A DNA stretch of 30,615 nucleotides from Chara braunii. Taxonomy: Eukaryota > Streptophyta > Charophyceae > Charales > Characeae. The stretch covers positions 465,853-496,467 of the forward strand of contig BFEA01000742.1 in NCBI GenBank assembly GCA_003427395.1, in the 5' to 3' direction. The translations under genes were made by a program, and so were the position numbers. Below the pieces are notes generated by a model. That model did no database searches, was not told the origin of the DNA, and saw nothing but the letters and a program-made list of their open reading frames with translations. Of this stretch, positions 1 through 8,300 are shown piece after piece (within the stretch, counting starts at the first letter, position 1; each line of letters opens with the position of its first letter).

Positions 1-319
1 CAGTAATTGTATGCCCAACTCTGCATGTGGGACATGCTAAGAGAGGATGTGGTGGATGATGGCATTGTGGATAGTCCACGCAGTAGAGGCACATGCTTTC
101 TATGACAGCTTCCTGGAAACATTGATGACACATGGCATGTTGCTGACGTGTCAGCAGGAAGGCAGGCTGACGTTCGCAGCTATTTAAGCATGGCAGATTA
201 AGGCCACAACAACATATTGGGCAGGCGATTAGGGGGGGGGGGATGAACACAAGACGAAGAGTTGCAGTTTTCGCGTCAGAGGCTGGCAGTGACCATCCCT
301 TCAGTGTTCGGAGCAGAGA
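1..319 (-). pseudogene. RING-finger-like coding segment, open to the left edge
   Basis: The minus-strand frame is open from about 319 to position 1 (106 codons) with no Met before HAMCHQC. It encodes LIACPICCCGLN, then LLTRQQHAMCHQCF, then CLYCVDYPQC and finally LLACPTCRVGHTIT. Spacing fits a RING finger: C-x2-C (223-212), x21, ligand 3, x2, H, x2, C-x2-C, x28, C-x2-C ending near 23. Ligand 3, normally Cys, is Arg (CGT at 148-146), one transition away from TGT. RING proteins are mostly E3 ubiquitin ligases. An 11-base C run lies just upstream of the domain. It may be an exon of a gene extending left, a pseudogene, or host sequence carried by a mobile element. Confidence 0.5.
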
Positions 320-560
320 CTATGCACTGTGCATGCTAACCGGACTGTGGCTGTGTGGCTACAGAATGGAAGGGCACAGCCATCATCTTCTAAGGAGGTT
401 CTTTCATTGCCTAGAGCAGAATCTGCCCGATTTACACAGGGTGGGGACACTGCCTGGTCATGTGCAGGGGAGGGAGGTAATTGCACATCCGGATCGGTCT
501 CCAGAGACTGAAGCGCTTGCGGGTGCGGAGTAGCGTATTGTTCCTGAAGGATAATCCAAA
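301..560 (-). other. open frame between the two candidate exons, unknown
   Basis: A minus-strand frame, open to about 560 and ending at a stop at 303-301, reads SIWIILQEQYATPHPQALQS, then LETDPDVQLPPSPAHDQAVS and a polar tail. It is proline- and serine-rich with no recognised domain. Its frame differs from both neighbouring candidates, so it could be part of the same gene only through splicing. Low confidence. Confidence 0.15.
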
Positions 561-658
561 TTGAGTGAGTATTTGCTACTTGGCTATAGAAAGAGTTAAT
601 GTAACCGTGTGCACCCTACCTCCATTGTCCCATAAGGAACATGAATTGTCTGCATAGG

Positions 659-870
659 TCACAGCGCTGAAATGTCCTGGCCGATGCAGGATGTACTTGG
701 GTTCATGTCTGGCATGTGGTTTTGGGGAGCTGGCTGCAGTTGTAGTCTTCTACCCATAAACGCCATAGACAAGACCTCTATGTTCACTCCAGGACCAGTA
801 CTGTCATCCTCCGGGCAGACAGTACGGTGCTCTTCTTCTATCCAGCGAACAATATCAGCAAATTCAGAAA
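659..870 (-). other. candidate minus-strand coding exon, unknown product
   Basis: A splice-acceptor-like sequence (CTAAC, then CCCTTACACAG) ends at 871. An open frame of 69 residues follows, starting SEFADIVRWIEEEHRTV, then CPEDDSTGPGV, with stop TGA at 661-659. A GTAGAAG donor is also possible inside it. It is on the same strand as the RING segment and could be an upstream exon of that gene. No family is recognised. Chance cannot be excluded at this length. Confidence 0.25.
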
Positions 871-1011
871 CTGTGTAAGGGTTAGTTGTAAGCGAGGAGA
901 CTTACATTGATGGCACAGTACGCACAATAGCCTCGCTGCAGCACTATGAGATCATATGATTCTGCTGGTTGTGAATGGCCGTGCAGTTAAACAACTGGTG
1001 TCCATGTGCAA

Positions 1012-1100
1012 GGCCTCCCGAGTTTTGAACCCGCAACATCAGTAGACCACAATATGCACTTCACAAACCAGTCTCTAACCACTGAGAAAAGCGGCCATTC
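1012..1100 (-). repeat. tRNA-like SINE head
   Basis: On the minus strand, TCTCAGTGGTTAGAGAC resembles a pol III A box. About 40 nt later GCGGGTTCAAAACTCGG resembles a B box and T arm. The flanks GGCCTC and GAGGCC are complementary. The T stem does not pair perfectly, so this is a tRNA-derived repeat rather than a working tRNA gene. Confidence 0.45.
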
Positions 1101-1399
1101 ACGAGGCCGATTCGTATAATTCAGAACATTGCAAAAAGAACATGTCAAATTTAATCAGTGTGTGTCATACACCTGTTAGTCCAGTGGGAGATGACCAGTG
1201 GGATTTGTTGACAGCGAGGCAAGCTATTCAATATCATGATAAATATTCTCTACAAAGCGAGATACACCTGATATCCCGTGTTGCTTCTATCATTGACGAT
1301 GATGGTCAGATTTGATGGTCAGATTTGCCCACAAAGACATACACACGTACCCATATAGCCCAAAGAGACCTGCTGACCAAGAGGCAAAACGTTCAATCC

Positions 1400-1490
1400 G
1401 TATTGGGGCAAACCAGGATTTGAGTACACTGTATTGGTACAAACCAGGATTTGAGTACACTGTATTGGTACAAACCAGGATTTGAGTGCA
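1400..1490. repeat. 31-bp tandem repeat, about 3 copies
   Basis: The unit GTATTGGTACAAACCAGGAT... starts at 1400, 1431 and 1462. The copies are nearly identical, with GGGC for GTAC in the first, so the expansion is recent. Confidence 0.9.
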
Positions 1491-1570
1491 TGGGGTTTTA
1501 CTCTCTTCATGGTCACACCTCCAAAAATGGTCTTAAACATTTCCAGCGGAGAACTAAATGTATCAAAAAT

Positions 1571-1680
1571 TTACAGTTCAGTGAAGAGTCACTGGGTAAG
1601 TCCTTTCTCTTGTTCCACTCTATGGATCAAGAATTTCAGTTCAGTGAAGAGTCAATGGGCAAGTCCTTTCTCTTATTCCT
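1571..1680. repeat. 63-bp direct duplication
   Basis: CAGTTCAGTGAAGAGTCA and AAGTCCTTTCTCTT recur 63 bp apart (copies begin at about 1571 and 1634) with two or three mismatches. Confidence 0.85.
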
Positions 1681-1760
1681 CTTTTCTTTCTAGTAGTTTC
1701 TACCAATCATTGTCAAAATCACCGGCCGCAGGAAATTCACAGATTTCATTTATCTACTTC

Positions 1761-1964
1761 CATCTGGATTCAAACTCCGGTCTGTATTTCAAACATGTTG
1801 GGTAACCCGACCTAGACCCATGGGTAGGTTCGAACTCAGGTCTCTATTTCAACACTTCATGCTGGGTAGCCTTAGCTAGACCCTTTGCAAGGTTTGAATG
1901 CTGGTCTATGTTTCACCAGTTCATGTTGGGTGGGTGCACAACCTAACCTGGACACGTGGGTAGG
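1761..1964 (-). repeat. tandem array of 63-bp tRNA-like SINE units
   Basis: Units lie at 1761-1805 (partial), 1806-1868, 1869-1931 and 1932-1964 (partial). On the minus strand each complete unit reads TACCCA(A/G)CATG, then GTTGAAATAGAGACC, then a B-box-like GAGTTCGAACC and a GGGTCTAG(G/C) segment. The same module occurs on the plus strand at 30271-30317, followed by an A-rich tail, which supports a SINE family. Confidence 0.65.
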
Positions 1965-2024
1965 TACTCCCACTGATCACGACAACAGTGATGACCACTG
2001 AAATGTGAAGAGGTCATTTCCGTT

Positions 2025-2390
2025 ACAAACATGCTTTTCTTCTTCACACGATGTTGAGCTAGGCTTTTCACTGTTTTCAGTTGATTTTGCTTATACAAGC
2101 GAACTTGCTTATATACTAAATATACCACAAATGGCAATTTGGCTGCAGCCCGCTTTTCTTCGTCACACAACGCTGAACAAGGCTTTTCAGTGTTTTCAAC
2201 TCTTCACTGTTTTAACATGCTTTTCTTCTTCACACAATTGAGCTAGGCTTTTCACTGTTTTCAGTTGATTTCGCTTATACAAGCGATATGCCATAAGTGG
2301 TAATTTGGCTGCGGCCCGCTTTTCTTCGTCACAAGATGTTGAAGTAGGCTTTTCAGCGTTCACTGTTTTCAGTTGATTTTTATTTTGTAT
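2025..2390. repeat. diverged tandem repeat, about four copies
   Basis: GCTTTTCTTCTTCACAC, then GAGCTAGGCTTTTCACTG and TTTTCAGTTGATTT, recur starting near 2033, 2152, 2219 and 2319, with variable spacing and the interposed TTTGGCTGC(A/G)GCCCGC. No coding function is evident. Confidence 0.75.
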
Positions 2391-3099
2391 CAGAGCCTCT
2401 GTGGTTGCAATACAAGCGAACTTGACATACTAAATGTACTGTAGTATATGGTAATTTTGCTCCTCCAGGCTGTGAGCTGGAGTCTATGATCATACAGCCA
2501 GACCCCCCTTCGAATCGATCAAAAAGGTCAGCAGGCAAGCAGAGAAAGAATGAACAAAAGAGAAAAAGAGAACTATTCAGTGAACGGAGGAGTATGAAGG
2601 ACGCTTTGCAAACACTAGAGAGACCACAACATTAGCCATCATCAGACCAAGTCCGGTGACATTGCTGCTGGACTACAAACAACACTCAAGGGTACATAGA
2701 AGGACGCACTTCACACCCCTGTTAACAATAAAACGTAGGGCACACCAACACACCTGATTTATGCAACATGGGATAAATAGATGGAAATGGAGATGGCCTT
2801 CCGAGAGCGAGAGAGCATAAATAAATGGAAATGCAGAACGCCTTCCCAGAGCGAGTGCGCATTACTCTCTGAGCCTAGATCAATCGCTTTAGGACATCCC
2901 TTCCTAACTTCGACACATTTTTTCCTTTTCCTTTTTCCCTTTTCTAGATGTACTAAAAGTTTGGACTTTGACCACATTCACCAACCAAGCAATAGGGAAC
3001 ACATTCGACTACATGGCAAGAAGACCATATTTATTAACAGGGCTGGAACTATTAAAATGTATAACCACCCCTGTTCATTTGGTAAGAGTCCGTAAGACT

Positions 3100-4200
3100 A
3101 CCGTCTTCGCTCGCAGCCCACGGGCGGCAAGGCCTGTTTGCCAGGAACCACATGATGTCTGGGGAGGACGCCATCGCTGAAACCAACAATCTCCTTCCAA
3201 TTGACATCCCCTGGTCCCGTTATACGACCAGAGTGGCGAGTCCACGCATGGGATAGCTCAACAAAACGCCGTCGCACAAACGGCATCGAAGACATCGTCG
3301 ACACAAATTTAGACTACAACGGCGAGGACATCGCAGGGCTTTGACGGTGGTGTCTACAGCATCGATAGGTTGGTCTGAACAGTGTGTTCCCTTCAGGAGT
3401 GGCAGGGCGGCAATGATGGACAGTCAAATGATGGTGAGGGAAGGCAGGTCACCCTCGTGACCGGCAGCACCCCACCGTGCAGGAGTTGACCTCATCCTCG
3501 TTATGGTTGGACAGGGCATCGGCGGCAGAAATGGTGGGCACATACAAGCAACAAATTCAAGATACTGTCGCGACGATGCTCCAAGTGAGGGACAGCCTGT
3601 CACTGGAGACACTAAAGAAGCAGAAGACACCTTCGATGAATGGGGAGATGGACTGCAAGAGATTGCTTCCTTGCCACGGGGCACTGTTGACGAAGAGCAA
3701 GTTACAATTGATACACAAGAGTGCCTCCTGCTGTTGATGAAGCTGCGAAAAATTATAGCACAACAACCGGCGGCAATCACCACGACAACTCGCTGGTAGA
3801 TGAAAGCTGCCTGGCTACAATCCAGGCGCTGCGCTGCCGCTGCCTGGTCAACAACATGATACCGAATCAAGACCACGGGGAGGCTGACAACACCCCCACA
3901 TGGCGATTGGACACAGGACCGCCTGGACATGCAAAACCTGCAGACTAAGGGGGTGACGAGTCAGGCGTGTGGCATGACAACCACAGACTGAGGAACTTGC
4001 AGATCATCATGGTGAGGAGGGCAAAGGCCCCCGTACCAGCCAGAGGCAGGAGTGGAGCATCGCGTGGACACTGCGCTCTCCCGGATGGTCGCAACGAAGA
4101 GCACGAGGTAACCTCCACCAGTTACGATGCATCAATCTTTTTGCCTGCGGATATGCTCTCGGTGGGCTGACCACGGAAGTCGATCGGCTGACCATAGGCA
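3100..4200 (+). pseudogene. GC-richer coding-like debris, possibly gag-like retroelement remnant
   Basis: This block has longer open frames than its surroundings. One plus frame (from about 3477) reads AEMVGTYKQQIQDTVATMLQ, then VRDSLSLETLK, which looks like an amphipathic helix. Frame +1 from it (to 3799) continues KEAEDTFDEWGDGLQEIASL, then VDEEQVTIDTQECLLLLMKL. The two together resemble a frameshifted gag-type coiled coil. No protease, reverse transcriptase or integrase motif is visible, and no LTRs were identified. Confidence 0.25.
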
Positions 4201-4809
4201 CAGATCATGGGGTTTCATTGCATGTGTTTTCATGCCCAGGAGATGCTCGCTGCGCCGCTCTGCTCAGAATCCCTGGAATCGGATAGCTGTTTCAATTTTG
4301 GTGGATGAGCTGCCAAGATTGGACATTGGTTTGTGGGGTAGGGTAGAGTGAGGATGTGTAAGTTCATTGAGGGTGACTGAGGTTTCCGCCACTCGCACCC
4401 GAGCACAACCCGATGCAGTTGAACCAAGTGTTATACACTAAATGTTTCACATCTGTTTTCAACTTTCTTGTTATATGATCTTTGTAGAACACCCGCTGTA
4501 TCTAGACTGGACGTTGTAACTTGTAACGCAAGGAGTTATCATGCCCAGGCATTCTATTCGGGGTGAAGATGGCAGATCCACTCATACACCTTAAGTCAAT
4601 TGTAAATTTTAATTGGATTTAACTACCAACTCGCACCAAGTGAATTGCACCGGAATCCAACTGAATTGCACCACCACCACTTTCACTATAGAGCTCTAAA
4701 TTTTGTTTGGGGTCCTGGCTTTATGTCCATTCCGTCGAGCATCAGTCCTTTTTGTTCCTTTTACCCCAGCAAGTCACGTGTTACAGTATCGACACCCTCG
4801 CGCTTCCTT

Positions 4810-4949
4810 CCGTTTGGCCAATGGAGCAAGGTCAACCTTAGACATCCACATGAGCTTTCAGTTTGCGTTTCTACAATGTCCGTTTGGTCGATGGAGCAAG
4901 GTCAACTTCAGACATCCACATGAGCTTCCAGTTTGCTTTTCTACAATGG
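4810..4949. repeat. 70-bp tandem duplication beside exon 17
   Basis: CCGTTTGG(C/T)C, ATGGAGCAAGGTCAAC and AGACATCCACATGAGCTT recur at 4810 and 4880 with few mismatches. The second copy ends about 20 bp past the exon 17 donor. Confidence 0.9.
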
Positions 4950-4969
4950 CTTGGGTTGCAAAATGTTAC

Positions 4970-5093
4970 CATGTTTTCCTCGCCGATCTCCTCCGCAATT
5001 TCAACATTGGCTCCATCCATGGTTCCAATAATCAGCCCTCCATTCATAGCAAATTTCATATTGCTTGTTCCCGAAGCCTCCGTTCCAGCAGTA
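4970..5093 (-). CDS. phosphorylase exon 17 (residues 615-656), PLP lysine; last exon seen
   Basis: 124 nt reading (S)[19 protein letters not shown], then [22 protein letters not shown]. Lys at residue 628 of this partial protein, in SNMKF, is the Schiff-base lysine for pyridoxal phosphate. The acceptor is TGCAG and the donor is GTAAC, phase 0. Family members continue with about 130 more residues (F-FG..., then GKFSSDRTI-(Q/E)YA--IW). No such exon was found between here and position 1. Confidence 0.96.
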
Positions 5094-5269
5094 CTGCACA
5101 ACACATCATGTTTGGGTGAAGTTGAGTGCAACTTGTTAGTCACACATTTTGAAACTCGGGAGTGGATATAGTCATTTGACCAATGGATAAAAAAAAGAAG
5201 TGCTTAGCACACCCTTTAGCACAATGCATTGATACCAGCTTGATGATGCATGACGCTGCCGTCCGCATG

Positions 5270-5312
<43 letters not shown>

Positions 5313-5315
5313 GTG

Positions 5316-5354
<39 letters not shown>

Positions 5355-8300
5355 CTCACTACCGTCTACGCACCCTCAGTATATGTTCCCAGTGTCAATA
5401 CTTAGTTCACCTCTTTCCACCTTTGCATTTGCGAGGCAACTAGGGTGCTGCCAAAAGAGGCATCTGAGAACATGTTTAAATGGGGGGAGACACTTCCGAG
5501 ACTCCGAGTCTCATTTCAGTGGCCTTGACCTCCCAAAAGCTCATATCGACGGAGTCAATCACCCTTGTCATCTTGGGGTACTTGCACAGTGATGCGTACG
5601 CACGAAGCTGGATATATGCTGGGAACCAGAGTTAAAGGAGATCAGAGGCCTGGCGTGCAAAAACAAGAAGCATATGCCACTAATCAATTGTGTGAGAACA
5701 TTGAGACCAGGTTTTGGTGTGGGGAAGGGAATTTGCATCCCTTTCGTGAGTTTCAGACTGTTCCTTTCAGAAAAGCAGCTAGGTGAGGAAGATGTGGAGC
5801 AGTTTTGGGCATTTCACCAGATGATTTAGACCAAAACTAGAGATTACCCACTGACCTGATATGCTGTGAGAGGTCGCTTGCTGGAATGATTGCCTCTGCC
5901 AACGAGACATTGTAGTCGGGAAGGAAAAACTGCACAGCGACCACAACCAAAACACAAGGGGAACTCAAATATACGTGAGTGTGTAACTCTGAGTCTGTAT
6001 GCTAAAAATACTATTTTTAGTATTTCTACTATTCTCTTGACTTGCTAGGGGAAAAGGAACCACACCGATGCTCCCCGGAATGGCTACAGAGCCAGGACCT
6101 GTGTTCTTCTTCTTCTTTTTTTTCTTTTTTTTTTTCTAAACAAGACGAAAAATATATAGTCATTCCCTGCTCCGCATGAAAGCGGTCTTCACCCACAGAG
6201 GTATCCTCCAACATTGAAGGATAAAAGACGACATTCAACATTGAGGAGCTTCCACAGACTGATCCTCGATATCTGAAGAGAAAACTGAGATGATTTGATG
6301 ATATTCAAGAAAACGAAGAGAAAACATGTTGATTTGATGATATTAAAGAAACGAAGGCCTCTGATGACATTGCCTTCGAACTGAGTATCCTCAATCTTGC
6401 ACTATATACAGGGAAAAGCAAGCAAGAACAAAAATGGGAACCTGGAGATATATGTCAAAATGTCCCTAAAAGATATGGGCACAGTGGATGGCCTTTTGGA
6501 CTGCCATGTTTGTGTTATGCCCCTGTCAGGTGGGTATGCAAATTCGCTTCGCCTTTTGCAATTGCCCCTACAAAAAATTGGCAACTGCAGGGGCATTTTG
6601 CAAAGTTGGGCAGCACAAAGCTGGGGTCCAACTGATGGCTGGGGTGTTTCGGGAAATGTTTTTGCCATCGTCTTTTGGTGCAGCGTAGCTGCGGCGGGTC
6701 CACTTGTAATATAATAATGATATTAAAAGAAACAAAGGCCTCTGATGACATTGCCTTTGAAGTTTGAACTAAATATCCTCAATCTTGCACTATATACAGG
6801 GGAAAGCAAGCAAGAACAAATATGGAACCTGGGGAAGGATGAGAAAACTGCAGGGATGAGGTGGTCGACTACACAGGCCAACACTGCGCCCGTCAGTTTT
6901 ACATTTTCATTTCACTTGGAGTATTCAGTACTCACGTCTTCATGTACATACTCGTGAAATGAAACAACTCCCATGATCGCGTCTGTTCAGTAGTCAAAGT
7001 ATTTCCGGCAGCTGGTTGGTGGGAACGAGAAGTACGGGATATGTTTGGTATGTATTTTTCCAACCATCCTGATTTACGTCGTTAACAGATCATGGTTTTG
7101 AGGGTCTTTCATTCCATCTGGCATGGTTCTGTTGTAACTTAACAATAACGCAGGGATAAGGTGGTTGGCTAAATAGGCCAATGCTGCACCCATCAATATT
7201 ACATTTTCATTTCACTTCTTTCATTCCGTGCACCACGGTTCTCTTAAACTAATATAATGCTCGGTTTATAGAACGACTCAGCATTCTTAGCACAACAATA
7301 CCATGGCTAGCACGCCAATGCTGCACCCATCAATATTACATTTTCATTTCACTTCTTTCATTCCGTGCACCACGGTTCTCTTAAAACTAATATAATGCTC
7401 GGTTTATAGAACCACTCAGCATTCTTAGCACAACAATACCATGGCTAGCACTACCATCTTCCACCGAATAGAACATACAGTCCTCTTACAGCTGCATCTG
7501 GACTGAAGCTTGTGCCAACTTCAGCTATAATAACCATACATTCTATTTAGGGAAAGACTACTTCCAATGACTGGTGTAAATTCTAAACTGTATATAACTA
7601 GTATAACTATTTGATGACCACAGAGAACTGCACTGCACTGCTGAGCCACAGACGGAACGAGAGAAAGGTAAAAAGGTGAGACAGACTGTTTCGTCACAGT
7701 TCACAGCACAATCATCAGGAGGCTGGACCTTCTCCAATCTGCAGTCGCCTTACCTATGATACTGCAAGTAATAAATAGTCCACCTTGACCAGTACATGCC
7801 ATACATTGGATGCAGGCCCGGTTGAGAGTGAAACGTGAAGCCGGCCGTCAATAAAGCCGTCAATACATTTCATCGACACCAGCTCCAACGTTTTTGGAGT
7901 AGGTGACGAACAGTTCTCCACAAGGCTGGGACCATCTGATAGCAGCTTAACCCCCCAGTTGCATTTCGGCACTGCCCCACATCTGAAACCCTGAAGTGGG
8001 AAGCACCCACTGTACGTGAATCTGTATACTATCATTGCCATCATAGAACTGAGCGGTGTACCATAGGCATACCTCCTGTATAGATTATCATATGCAGCTG
8101 CAATATAAATAATAAAAATTAAAAAAATAATTATTATTAATTAGTAATACTAAATTGTAAATACTTATGCTGTATCTGTTACGCTTACATATCAGAATAT
8201 GTTTATAGCATCATAGAGAACCACCAAACAATAGGCAGAGAGGGAGAAGAGGACAACAGGGTTCAACTTGCCCCTTGGAATCGAGTACAATTATCAAATT

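Larger units (their letters stand above)
1..4969 (-). other. region 3' of the last phosphorylase exon: very long intron or interruption
   Basis: Exon 17 ends with a GT donor at 4969, so transcription should continue leftward. Reading the minus strand for the expected C-terminal motifs (FGxx, DYFLV-like, GKFSSDRTI-like) found none. The interval contains the RING-like segment, tRNA-like repeats (1012-1100, 1761-1964), tandem repeats (1400-1490, 1571-1680, 2025-2390, 4810-4949), an A-rich stretch near 2.5-2.7 kb, and GC-richer coding debris at 3.1-4.2 kb. Confidence 0.6.

Noticed and set aside
1400-1490. Regular 31-bp repeats considered as a CRISPR array
   Set aside because: Copies are head to tail with no unique spacers, and the window is intron-rich eukaryotic DNA.
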